Positions 9,027 through 17,167 of a stretch of 64,000 nucleotides of DNA are shown here, one piece after another. Within the stretch, counting starts at the first letter, position 1. Every line of letters starts with the position of its first letter. The translations under genes and the position numbers were made by a program. The notes beneath the pieces were generated by a model that had not been told where the DNA came from, made no database searches, and saw only the letters and a list, made by a program, of their open reading frames with translations. The DNA comes from Clostridium sp. AF27-2AA (GTDB taxonomy: Bacteria > Bacillota > Clostridia > Lachnospirales > Lachnospiraceae): contig NZ_QUFI01000002.1 of assembly GCF_003478505.1 (NCBI RefSeq), forward strand, positions 137,095 to 201,094, read 5' to 3'.

Positions 9027-9460
9027 TACTCTTCTTCCTCTTCCTCTTCGCTGATGTCAGACTTCGGCTTCTCCAGACCTTCGATCTTGATGCCCTTCTT
9101 CTCAGCGTAATCCCACAGAGCTGCATGAATTGCTTCCTCTGCCAGTAAGGAGCAGTGTACCTTCACCGGCGGAAGTCCGTCCAGAGCCTCCATAACGGCC
9201 TTGTTGGTTACTTCCAGGGCTTCCTGAATGGTTTTGCCCTTTACCATCTCGGTTGCCATACTGCTGGTTGCTACTGCAGCGCCGCAGCCGAAGGTCTTGA
9301 ACTTACAGTCCCGGATGATGCCGTTGTCATCGATGTCCAGGTAAATTCTCATGATATCACCGCATTTTGCGTTGCCGACGGTACCGACACCACTTGCGTT
9401 CTCAATCTCACCTACATTTCTCGGATGCTGGAAATGATCCATAACTTTATCTGAATACAT
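9023..9460 (-). CDS. nifU: Fe-S cluster assembly scaffold NifU/IscU
   Basis: Scaffold on which NifS-derived sulfur and iron form Fe-S clusters. 145 residues with the three conserved cysteines in AKCGDIMRI (Cys33), [14 protein letters not shown] and [10 protein letters not shown], matching the NifU_N/IscU domain alone. The C-terminus ends in an acidic run ([10 protein letters not shown]) not needed for the fold; its codons overlap the ribosome site of mnmA. The gene starts 31 bases after nifS and overlaps mnmA by 4 bases. Confidence 0.95.
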   Translation of the reverse strand: MYSDKVMDHFQHPRNVGEIENASGVGTVGNAKCGDIMRIYLDIDDNGIIRDCKFKTFGCGAAVATSSMATEMVKGKTIQEALEVTNKAVMEALDGLPPVKVHCSLLAEEAIHAALWDYAEKKGIKIEGLEKPKSDISEEEEEEEY

Positions 9461-9491
9461 AGTGTTTATCTCCTTTTCTTATGAAAACCAA

Positions 9492-10676
9492 TTACTTTGC
9501 CTGATGCTTGATGAAATCCTCATACAGCGGGGACATGCTGCGCAGTCTTGCTACGATTGCTTTTAAGTTGTCTACGGTGTAGTCGATATCCTCTTTGGTG
9601 GTCTCTTCACTTAAGCTTAAGCGCAGGGAACCATGCGCGATCTCGTGAGGAAGTCCGATAGCCAGAAGCACATGGGACGGATCCAGAGAACCTGAGGTAC
9701 ATGCAGAACCGCTGGAACCGCAGATGCCCTTATCGTCTAACATGATCAGCATGGACTCACCCTCGATGAACTGGAAAGAGAAGTTTGCGTTGTTCGGAAG
9801 ACGGTTCTCGCGTCTGCCGTTGATGCGTGCGTATGGGATCTCAGCGATAACGCGATCCATCAGATAGTCACGCAGCTCGCTCTCGTATTTGATGCGCTCT
9901 TCCATGTTTGCAGCAGCAATCTCTGCTGCCTTGCCAAAACCTACGATACCTGGAACATTCTCGGTACCTGCACGGCGTTTGCGCTCCTGCGCGCCGCCAT
10001 GGATGAAGGAACGGATCTTCACACCGGTGCGGATGTAAAGGAAACCGATTCCCTTCGGTCCGTTGATCTTGTGGCCGCTGGCACTCATCATGTCGATGTT
10101 AAAATCATCTACGTTGATCGGCACATGTCCGTATGCCTGAACCGCGTCGGTGTGGAACAGAATGCCATGCTCCTTCGCGATCTCGCCAATCTCTTTGATC
10201 GGCTGGATGGTTCCGATCTCGTTATTTGCAAACATCACGGAAATGAGAATGGTAGTCGGGCGGATAGCCTTCTTCAGCTCATCTAACTTCAGAACACCGT
10301 TCTCGTCTACATCGATGTAGGTAACCTCGAAGCCATGATTCTCCAGCCACTCGCAGGTATGCAGGATTGCATGATGCTCGATCTTGCTGGTGATGATGTG
10401 ATTGCCCTTGCTCTTGTATGCCTCTGCAGTTGCTTTTAAAGCCCAGTTGTCAGACTCGCTGCCGCCGCCGGTAAAGTACAGCTCGTTGGTCTTTGCGCCG
10501 ATTGACTTTGCAATAGCCTCACGACCTGCTGCAACTGCCTTTTTCGGCTCATCAGAGAAGCTGTAGATAGAGGACGGGTTGCCATAAAACTCCGTAAAAT
10601 ATGGAAGCATAGCCTCAACCACTTCTGGTCTGGTCTTGGTTGTTGCCGCATTATCCAAATAGATTGTTTTCTTCAT
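9492..10676 (-). CDS. nifS: Cysteine desulfurase NifS/IscS
   Basis: PLP enzyme that takes sulfur from cysteine as a persulfide. 394 residues. The PLP-binding lysine is in SASGHKINGPKG (about residue 205) and the catalytic persulfide cysteine in GSSGSACTSGS (about 327); the N-terminus YLDNAATTKTRPEV is typical. It is the first gene of an operon with nifU and mnmA and so supplies sulfur for both Fe-S clusters and tRNA thiolation. A good promoter and a perfect palindrome lie upstream. No rrf2/iscR gene is in this neighbourhood. Confidence 0.95.
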   Translation of the reverse strand: MKKTIYLDNAATTKTRPEVVEAMLPYFTEFYGNPSSIYSFSDEPKKAVAAGREAIAKSIGAKTNELYFTGGGSESDNWALKATAEAYKSKGNHIITSKIEHHAILHTCEWLENHGFEVTYIDVDENGVLKLDELKKAIRPTTILISVMFANNEIGTIQPIKEIGEIAKEHGILFHTDAVQAYGHVPINVDDFNIDMMSASGHKINGPKGIGFLYIRTGVKIRSFIHGGAQERKRRAGTENVPGIVGFGKAAEIAAANMEERIKYESELRDYLMDRVIAEIPYARINGRRENRLPNNANFSFQFIEGESMLIMLDDKGICGSSGSACTSGSLDPSHVLLAIGLPHEIAHGSLRLSLSEETTKEDIDYTVDNLKAIVARLRSMSPLYEDFIKHQAK

Positions 10677-10739
10677 CTATAAATCCACCTTTCCTGGAAA
10701 GATATACTTAAATTTTTCAGCTGTCCGCGCAGAGCAGCC

Positions 10740-10760
10740 AGCCTGTCATATTGACAGGCT
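10740..10760. promoter_or_regulatory. Perfect palindrome at the nifS transcription start (candidate operator)
   Basis: AGCCTGTCA and TGACAGGCT, separated by three bases, form a perfect 9+9 inverted repeat beginning one base after the nifS -10 box, so it covers the likely start of transcription. It is not followed by a T-run on the minus strand, which argues against a terminator. It may bind a repressor or form a 5'-end hairpin in the nifS mRNA. Confidence 0.6.
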
Positions 10761-10761
10761 T

Positions 10762-10790
10762 ATTATAGTCTTTATTTCATAGTATTTCAA
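10762..10790 (-). promoter_or_regulatory. Sigma-A type promoter of the nifS-nifU-mnmA-amidase operon
   Basis: Minus-strand TTGAAA (10790-10785), exactly 17 bases, then TATAAT (10767-10762). The palindrome described separately starts just downstream. The leader to the nifS start is about 80 bases. Confidence 0.8.
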
Positions 10791-10870
10791 TAGGAATTAA
10801 CAAATTTATGAAAATTTTTCTCGATTTCCCGAAAAAGTACAATCCCCATCCCGGCTTTTGGCCGTATCTG

Positions 10871-10879
10871 TGCTATAAT
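10871..10879 (+). promoter_or_regulatory. Extended -10 promoter for fbp
   Basis: TGCTATAAT is a perfect extended -10 element 40 bases before the fbp start. No good -35 is present at 17 bases, as is usual for extended -10 promoters. Confidence 0.6.
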
Positions 10880-10919
10880 CAATCTATCATATATTATGAT
10901 CGCAAACAAGGAGGTTTAT

Positions 10920-12908
10920 ATGAATTACCCGGAAATCCGTTATTTAGAGCGGCTTGCTGATCTGTATCCCACCATTGCGGCCGCCTCTACCGAAGTCATC
11001 AACATGGAGGCCATCTTAAATCTCCCAAAAGGAACGGAGCACTTTCTTACTGACATCCACGGTGAGGACGAGGCGTTTGCCCATGTGCTGAAGAACGGTT
11101 CCGGATCCGTGCGCCGCAAGGTTAACGAGGTATTCGGCAATACCCTGTCCCAGCAGGACAAGCGTACCCTTGCCACACTGATCTACTATCCACGAGAGAA
11201 AATGGACCAGATCTTAAAGGTCACCGAAGACAAAGATGAGTGGTACCGCATCACCCTGTACCGTCTCATTGAGATCTGCAAACGCGCAGCCAGCAAATAC
11301 ACCCGCTCCAAAGTCCGCAAGGCCATGCCGCAGGATTTTGCCTACATCCTGGAAGAGCTGATCACCGAGAAGGATGACAGTGTGGACAAGGCTTCCTATT
11401 ATAACGCCATCGTCAACACCATCATCCACGTCGGCCGCGGCCGGGAATGCATCATTGCCATGAGCCAGCTGATCCAGCGTCTGGTCATTGACCACTTACA
11501 TATCGTGGGAGATATCTTCGACCGAGGCCCTGGCCCGCACAAGATCATGGACAAGCTCATGAGCTACCACTCCGTGGACATCCAGTGGGGCAACCACGAT
11601 GTTCTGTGGATGGGCGCTGCCGCAGGCCAGCCGGGCTGCATTGCCAATGTCATCCGTATCTGTGCCCGCTACGGAAACCTGGATATTTTGGAGGATGGCT
11701 ACGGCATCAACCTGCTGCCCCTTGCCACCTTCGCCTTAAATACCTACAAGGACGACCCGTGTACCTGCTTTAAGTTAAAGGGTTCCAATGAACTGAACCA
11801 GTATGAGGTGGAAGTTAACTTAAAAATGCACAAAGCCATCTCCATCATCCAGTTCAAGGCCGAGGGCCAGCTCATCAAGACGCATCCGGAGTATCACATG
11901 GAACAGCGGAATCTGCTGCACCGCATCGACTACGAGCACGGCACCATCACCCTGGATATGCCGGATGAGAACGGAAATCTGACACCGCATACCTACGACC
12001 TGTTAGATACCAACTTCCCGACCATTGACCCGAAGGATCCCTACGCCTACACCCCGATCGAGGCCGATATCATGGACCGCTTAAGCAAGGCCTTCTTAAA
12101 CTGTGAAAAGCTCCAGCAGCATGTAAAGTTCCTGCTGGCCAAAGGAAGCCTCTACAAAATCTACAACAGGAATCTGCTCTACCACGGCTGCATTCCGTTA
12201 AATGAGGACGGAAGCTTCAAGGAAATCGAGATCAACGGTTCCTGCTTCCATGGCCGTGCCCTCTATGATATTCTGGAGAGCTACATCCGCAAGGCTTTTA
12301 TGGGCGTATCGGAGCGCGAAAAGACACTGGGACGCGATATTATGTGGTACATCTGGCTAAATCCGGATTCCCCGCTCTTTGGCAAGGACAAGATGGCAAC
12401 CTTTGAGCGCTATTTCCTGGCAGAAAAGGAAACCCACACAGAAAAGAAGAACCCGTATTACCGCTATCTGGAGAATGAAACCGTAGTCAACCACATTCTG
12501 GCCGAATTCGGACTGCCGGAAAAGGGCAGCCACATCATCAACGGCCACGTTCCGGTCCGTTCCAAGAATGGCGAAAGTCCGGTCAAATGCGGAGGTAAGA
12601 TTCTGGTTATCGACGGAGGATTCTCCAAGGCATACCAGAAAGAAACCGGTATCGCAGGCTACACCTTAACCTACAACTCCTACGGCCTGATTCTGTCTGC
12701 CCTGGAGCCGTTCGAATCCACGGAAGCTGCCATTGAGCGAGAGATTGACATTCACTCTGACAGCGTCATTGTTCGGCATGCGGACCGCAGAAAGCTGGTA
12801 GGCGACACCGACACCGGCGCTGTACTCCGGGAGAAGATTGCGGATTTAGAGCAGCTTCTCATGGCTTATCACAGCGGACTTTTGGTAGAACGCTACATAA
12901 AAAATTAA
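10920..12908 (+). CDS. fbp: Fructose-1,6-bisphosphatase class III
   Basis: Hydrolyses fructose-1,6-bisphosphate in gluconeogenesis. 662 residues, the length of the Firmicute class III (FBPase_2, YydE-type) enzymes, which are unrelated to class I. The metallophosphoesterase signatures are visible: TDIHGED at 44-50, GDIFDRG at 197-203, WGNHDVLW at 223-230 and NGHVPV near the C-terminus. The ATG at 10920 is preceded by AAGGAGG; a further upstream in-frame ATG has no ribosome site. It is divergent from nifS and is followed 83 bases later by a flippase gene in the same direction. Confidence 0.95.
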   Translation: MNYPEIRYLERLADLYPTIAAASTEVINMEAILNLPKGTEHFLTDIHGEDEAFAHVLKNGSGSVRRKVNEVFGNTLSQQDKRTLATLIYYPREKMDQILKVTEDKDEWYRITLYRLIEICKRAASKYTRSKVRKAMPQDFAYILEELITEKDDSVDKASYYNAIVNTIIHVGRGRECIIAMSQLIQRLVIDHLHIVGDIFDRGPGPHKIMDKLMSYHSVDIQWGNHDVLWMGAAAGQPGCIANVIRICARYGNLDILEDGYGINLLPLATFALNTYKDDPCTCFKLKGSNELNQYEVEVNLKMHKAISIIQFKAEGQLIKTHPEYHMEQRNLLHRIDYEHGTITLDMPDENGNLTPHTYDLLDTNFPTIDPKDPYAYTPIEADIMDRLSKAFLNCEKLQQHVKFLLAKGSLYKIYNRNLLYHGCIPLNEDGSFKEIEINGSCFHGRALYDILESYIRKAFMGVSEREKTLGRDIMWYIWLNPDSPLFGKDKMATFERYFLAEKETHTEKKNPYYRYLENETVVNHILAEFGLPEKGSHIINGHVPVRSKNGESPVKCGGKILVIDGGFSKAYQKETGIAGYTLTYNSYGLILSALEPFESTEAAIEREIDIHSDSVIVRHADRRKLVGDTDTGAVLREKIADLEQLLMAYHSGLLVERYIKN

Positions 12909-12991
12909 AGTAACGCAGCCCTCATGGCCGGTTCTGATTTTTGCGGGAGCTTCATATCCTGTAATAAGATTTCCGGCCGGGGGGCTGTTTT

Positions 12992-14605
12992 ATGTCTTTC
13001 TATTCCGGTCTTTCCGAGAAAAAGCGCGCCTTTCTCACCGGCACGCTGCTGCTCACGGCCGCAGGCTTTCTCTGCCGCCTCCTGGGCTTTTTCTACCGTA
13101 TTTTCCTCTCTCGCGCCATCGGTGCTGAGGGGCTTGGCATTTACAATATGGTGCATCCGGTCTACGGCATCTGCTTTGCCATCTGCGGCGGTTCTATCCA
13201 GACTGCCCTTTCCCAGTACATAGCTGCCCACGAGAGTCAGGGCCGCCGGATCTTTCGCACCGGTCTCTATATTTCCATGGTACTCTCCGGCATTCTCGCT
13301 TTCCTGATCTGTCATGAGCAGGACTGGATCGCAGCACGCATTCTTATGGAGCCCCGCTGCAGTCCCTATCTGCCGGTTATGGGTCTTTCCCTGCCCTTTG
13401 CCTCGTTCCACGCCTGCGCCAACGGCTACTGCTATGGTTCCCAGAAATCCCGGGTTCCCGCCTTTTCCCAGGTAGCAGAGCAGGTTGTCCGCATGAGCCT
13501 GGTGTTCCTGATCGCAGGAAAATGGGCGGCAGAAGGAACAGAAATCACCGTGCGGCTGGCTGTATACGGTCATCTGATCGGAGAAATCGGGGCGGCATCC
13601 TTTAACCTGCTGTGCCTGGTTCTGTTTCCGCCGCAAAGACAAACCACGAATCTGTCTGCTGAAATTCCAGACAGTGCCGCAAGTTCCAGGACCGCCCCGT
13701 CCACTCCGCAGATTCCTCACAGCGCAATTTTGCCCCGCCGCATGCAGGTTCCGGCGAATGGATCCTCCTGTCTTCTCCCGCTCATGTCCCTCGCGCTTCC
13801 CCTCATGGGAAACCGCCTGATCTTAAACCTTCTGGCAGGTGCCGAAGCTGTCTGGATTCCCAACCGTCTGCAAATGTCTGGCTTAAGCGATGCCGAAGCC
13901 TTTTCTGTCTACGGAATCCTCACCGGTATGGCCCTGCCCTTCATTCTGTTTCCCTCCGCCATCACCAACTCCATTGCTGTCCTGCTGCTTCCCAGCGTAG
14001 CAAAGGATCAGGCAGAGGGCCGCACAGAAAGCATTGCCGGAAGTGTTTCCATGTCACTGCGCTATAGTCTCTACATGGGGATTCTCTGCATTGGAATCTT
14101 TGTACTGTTCGGCCTTCCCCTGGGCATCAGCGTATTTAAGGAAGAACAGGCCGGACGCTGTATGCAGATCCTTGCCTGGCTCTGTCCATTCCTCTACCTG
14201 GCTGCCACCATGGGCAGTATCTTAAACGGCCTGGGCTGCACCCGCACTACCTTTCTGCAGAGTGTTGCCGCCATGCTCCTTCGACTCTGCTTTGTGGTGG
14301 CTGCCATTCCCGTTTTCGGAATCTACGGCTACCTCTGCGGCATGCTGGCCAGTGAGATGTTTCTGGCCCTGGCGCACCTGTGGTCCTTAAAACGGCGGAT
14401 CCCCTTCATCTGGAATGCCTGGGACATGATTGCCAAGCCGACCATCCTGCTGTTCCTGGCCATTGGCATTCACTACTTTGTTTCCGGATTTTTGCCCGCT
14501 CCTGCCGGTGCCATGCCGTTGTTTTTCAAGACCTCCGGGCAGATTCTGCTGCTGTCATTTTGCTATGGGGTGATGCTTTTGTATGCGCATATACTGAGAA
14601 AATGA
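12992..14605 (+). CDS. Polysaccharide/lipid flippase, MurJ/SpoVB-like (MOP superfamily)
   Basis: A 537-residue integral membrane protein with about 13-14 hydrophobic segments. The opening (LLTAAGFLCRLLGFFYRIFLSRAIGAEGLGIYNMV) is characteristic of the SpoVB/polysaccharide-export group of the MATE-like flippases. Such proteins move lipid-linked peptidoglycan or polysaccharide precursors across the membrane. A hydrophilic insertion at about residues 215-250 is variable and Ser/Pro-rich. The gene lies behind fbp, and its stop codon touches a bidirectional terminator. Whether it is the sporulation SpoVB or a general MurJ-like flippase cannot be decided here. Confidence 0.8.
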   Translation: MSFYSGLSEKKRAFLTGTLLLTAAGFLCRLLGFFYRIFLSRAIGAEGLGIYNMVHPVYGICFAICGGSIQTALSQYIAAHESQGRRIFRTGLYISMVLSGILAFLICHEQDWIAARILMEPRCSPYLPVMGLSLPFASFHACANGYCYGSQKSRVPAFSQVAEQVVRMSLVFLIAGKWAAEGTEITVRLAVYGHLIGEIGAASFNLLCLVLFPPQRQTTNLSAEIPDSAASSRTAPSTPQIPHSAILPRRMQVPANGSSCLLPLMSLALPLMGNRLILNLLAGAEAVWIPNRLQMSGLSDAEAFSVYGILTGMALPFILFPSAITNSIAVLLLPSVAKDQAEGRTESIAGSVSMSLRYSLYMGILCIGIFVLFGLPLGISVFKEEQAGRCMQILAWLCPFLYLAATMGSILNGLGCTRTTFLQSVAAMLLRLCFVVAAIPVFGIYGYLCGMLASEMFLALAHLWSLKRRIPFIWNAWDMIAKPTILLFLAIGIHYFVSGFLPAPAGAMPLFFKTSGQILLLSFCYGVMLLYAHILRK

Positions 14606-14635
14606 AAAAGCTGGAATCAATTTTCCAGCTTTTTC
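14604..14635. terminator. Bidirectional terminator between two convergent genes
   Basis: GAAAAAGCTGGAA and TTTCCAGCTTTTTC form a near-perfect A/T-flanked hairpin with T-runs on both strands. It begins at the stop codon of the flippase gene and includes the last five codons and stop of the convergent alarmone synthetase gene, so its 3' half is also coding sequence. Confidence 0.85.
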
Positions 14636-15483
14636 TGTTCTTTCCCGAGCTTCTTCTGGGCTTCTTTCTCGAGTTTCTTCTGCGCCTCTTTCTCCGCATG
14701 CTCCTTCTCCAGCTGCTCCTGACGCTGCTGCTTGATACGGCGGAAATAGGAGCTCATTTCATCGGCCATACCGGCCAGACGATTTAAGAGCGTGGAGAAA
14801 TCGGAAAGCATCTCATCATCCTGGTAATATGGATAGACGATATCATGGTCAATCTCGCTCCAGCCCTCCTCGAACAGGGTTCTTCCCTGGATTTCCACGT
14901 AGTAGCCTTTATACTTGATGATGTAGTGCAGAGAACGGTAAATGCCGTCGGACTTGATGTCGATGAGCTTCTTATCGTAAATGCGGGTATCACCAGTCCG
15001 GCGGTATACCTTCGGGCGCTCCGCAATGTAATAGTGATCCGGGTCGTCATCAAAATCCAGCAGACGGTCTTCAATGTAGTTTGCCGGGTCATTCTCAAAC
15101 ACCGACGTAATATAATTGTGGAAGTGAATCCAATCTTCACGATACAGGAAGAACACGCGGATTCCGATCAGATCGGTCATATACTTGTAGTAATTCTTCC
15201 GGTTGATGTATTTGTACTGGTCTGGCTGCTCACTCTTTTTGCGGATGATCTTCTCCAGCAGATGCCCGGCCTTTTTCGTCCGGTAACGATAAGAGTGGAT
15301 GCCCGCCTTTTCAATATCGTACAGGTAATCATTCACAAAATCCTTGCCGATCTTCTTTAACTGCGGCTCCAGACGGCAGTAGCTGTCATAAATGGAATTC
15401 AGTTCTTCCCATTTCATCCCTGTTTTTTTCAGGGTTTCTTTTTCAATATTATATTCTTTCAGAAAGTCTTTTTTCTTAATCAT
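14617..15483 (-). CDS. RelA/SpoT-domain protein (small alarmone synthetase-like)
   Basis: A 288-residue cytoplasmic protein with a RelA_SpoT nucleotidyltransferase domain: YMTDLIGIRVFF near residue 110 and SDGIYRSLHYIIKY...VEIQGRT near 185-215. The family transfers pyrophosphate from ATP to GDP/GTP. There is no HD hydrolase, TGS or ACT domain, so it is a synthetase-only form. The C-terminal about 50 residues are a charged helix rich in KEAQKKLEKE-type repeats. ATG 15483 follows AGGAG six bases away; the upstream ATG at 15501 has no ribosome site. It follows maf by 48 bases. Activity is inferred from family. Confidence 0.75.
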   Translation of the reverse strand: MIKKKDFLKEYNIEKETLKKTGMKWEELNSIYDSYCRLEPQLKKIGKDFVNDYLYDIEKAGIHSYRYRTKKAGHLLEKIIRKKSEQPDQYKYINRKNYYKYMTDLIGIRVFFLYREDWIHFHNYITSVFENDPANYIEDRLLDFDDDPDHYYIAERPKVYRRTGDTRIYDKKLIDIKSDGIYRSLHYIIKYKGYYVEIQGRTLFEEGWSEIDHDIVYPYYQDDEMLSDFSTLLNRLAGMADEMSSYFRRIKQQRQEQLEKEHAEKEAQKKLEKEAQKKLGKEQKKLEN

Positions 15484-15531
15484 AGCATCTCCTGGTGTCA
15501 TTCTGGTATGGATTCCCGAAATGGAATCTGC

Positions 15532-16146
15532 TCAGGAAATCCCCAGCAATTCCCGGCATACACGGCCTAACGGAAGTCCCACCACATTGTTGTAGTCCCC
15601 GGAAATTTCCTTCACCCAGACCACAAAACGCCCCTGAATGCCGTAAGCTCCGGCCTTGTCCATTGGCTCCCCGGTCTTTACATAGCCCCTGATCTGTTCC
15701 TCTGTCATGGGGCAGACAAACACATCCGTTTTTTCCGCAAAGGTAATGGTTTTCCACCGGTCATCCGGTCTTTCTCCTGCTTTTCCACAAAACACCAGGG
15801 TCACGCCTGTGTATACCTGGTGCGCTTTGCCCTGAAATGAAGCGATCATGCGGACCGCATCCGCCTCGTCCTTTGGCTTTCCCAGAATATTTCCGTCAAA
15901 CGCCACCACGGTATCCGCGCCGATTACCACCACATCTTCCCCGGTGTGGCGGGAGGCAATGTCTTCTGCTTTCTGTCTGGAAAGCTCCATCACCACCTCG
16001 TCCGGCTTTGTGCTGCGGATTACCTCCACAACATGGCTCGGCTCCACCTCCGGCTCTATGCCTGCCTGGCGCAAAAGATCCAGGCGGCGCGGAGATGCCG
16101 ATGCCAGAATTACATGTGGGAATCCACCCGCTGCATTTGTATTCAT
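15532..16146 (-). CDS. maf: Maf family nucleotide pyrophosphatase
   Basis: House-cleaning NTP pyrophosphatase that hydrolyses modified or canonical dTTP/UTP. 204 residues with the family signatures ILASASPRR at 14-22, VVIGADTVV near 73 and LGKPKDEADA near 87, plus EKTDVFV and GAYGIQGRF. It has GGGAG before the ATG, lies 100 bases after metA and is followed by the alarmone synthetase. Confidence 0.93.
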   Translation of the reverse strand: MNTNAAGGFPHVILASASPRRLDLLRQAGIEPEVEPSHVVEVIRSTKPDEVVMELSRQKAEDIASRHTGEDVVVIGADTVVAFDGNILGKPKDEADAVRMIASFQGKAHQVYTGVTLVFCGKAGERPDDRWKTITFAEKTDVFVCPMTEEQIRGYVKTGEPMDKAGAYGIQGRFVVWVKEISGDYNNVVGLPLGRVCRELLGIS

Positions 16147-16246
16147 AACTGCTTTCTCCCGTTTCTGTTTTATTTATACTGCATTCCCGCAATCACTGTA
16201 TGGATTTCCGCATCCGGCGCATTCCCGGTATATTGCTGCAGGCTGA

Positions 16247-17167
16247 CTATTCCTCATCCACCGTCAGAATATAATCGGTCGTCTGGTATACATAGAAATT
16301 CAGCCAGTTCGCGTACAGGGTATTGGAGGTATTTCTCCAGGACAGGACCGGAACATTGAACGGGTCATTGTCTTCGTAGTAGTTGCACGGAAGCTCCGGA
16401 TGCAGGCCCTTCTTTAAGTCACGGTGATACTCGTTGTTTAATGTCATGCGGTCATATTCCGGATGTCCCTGAACAAAAATCTGGCTTCCGGTATCGTTAA
16501 GCACCAGGAAAATACCGGCCTCCGGGGACTCTGCCGCAATGGTCAGCTCCGGATGCTTCTCAATATCCTCCCTGCGCACTTCCGTGTAGCGGGAATGGGG
16601 TGCCATCACATAGTCATCCATGCTGCGGACTAACGGGATCTTGCGGTTTAAGATCTTGTGGCGGTAAATTCCCGCCAGCTTCTTCTCCCGTTTGTATTTC
16701 GGAATGCCGTAATGATAGTACAGGCCTGCCTGGGCACCCCAGCAGATGTGAAGCGTCGAATGCACATGAGTCTTGCTCCACTCCATGATGAAGGTCAGCT
16801 CATCCCAGTAATTAACCTCTTCGAATTCCATATTTTCCACCGGAGCGCCGGTGATGATCATGCCATCGAATTTCTGGCGGCGGATCTCATCGAAGGTCAC
16901 ATAAAACTTGTTTAAATGGCTGGCCGAGGTGTTCTTGGATACGTGGGTCGACAGCATCAGGAAGGTACAGTCCACCTGCAGCGGTGTGTTGGAAAGCGCC
17001 CGCAGAAGCTGGGTTTCCGTGTCTTCCTTGATCGGCATCAGGTTTAAGATCAGAATCTGCAGCGGACGGATATCCTGGCTCATCGCACGGTTCTCGTCCA
17101 TCACGAAGATATTCTCTGACTCCAGAATGGCTCTGGCCGGCAGATCGTTTTGTACTTTAATCGGCAT
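16247..17167 (-). CDS. metA: Homoserine O-acetyltransferase (MetA family, Glu111 type)
   Basis: Acylates homoserine in methionine synthesis. 306 residues with catalytic Cys142 in HICWGAQAG. Residue 111 is Glu (GAPVE, positions 107-111). In this family Glu111 selects acetyl-CoA and Gly111 selects succinyl-CoA, so this protein is predicted to make O-acetylhomoserine despite the common name homoserine O-succinyltransferase. The start ATG overlaps the ligA stop region by 11 bases, indicating translational coupling. No S-box or other methionine riboswitch precedes it, as it lies inside the ligA transcription unit. Confidence 0.93.
   Translation of the reverse strand: MPIKVQNDLPARAILESENIFVMDENRAMSQDIRPLQILILNLMPIKEDTETQLLRALSNTPLQVDCTFLMLSTHVSKNTSASHLNKFYVTFDEIRRQKFDGMIITGAPVENMEFEEVNYWDELTFIMEWSKTHVHSTLHICWGAQAGLYYHYGIPKYKREKKLAGIYRHKILNRKIPLVRSMDDYVMAPHSRYTEVRREDIEKHPELTIAAESPEAGIFLVLNDTGSQIFVQGHPEYDRMTLNNEYHRDLKKGLHPELPCNYYEDNDPFNVPVLSWRNTSNTLYANWLNFYVYQTTDYILTVDEE

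Noticed and set aside
10740..10760. nifS palindrome read as a terminator of divergent transcription
   Set aside because: No T-run follows on the minus strand and only a weak one on the plus strand; it sits at a promoter.
12905..13720. Minus-strand frame of 271 codons opposite the flippase gene
   Set aside because: Gln/Gly/Arg-rich antisense shadow; the opposite strand encodes a clear membrane protein.
16147..17167. Methionine (S-box) riboswitch for metA
   Set aside because: metA starts inside the ligA coding region; there is no leader to hold one.
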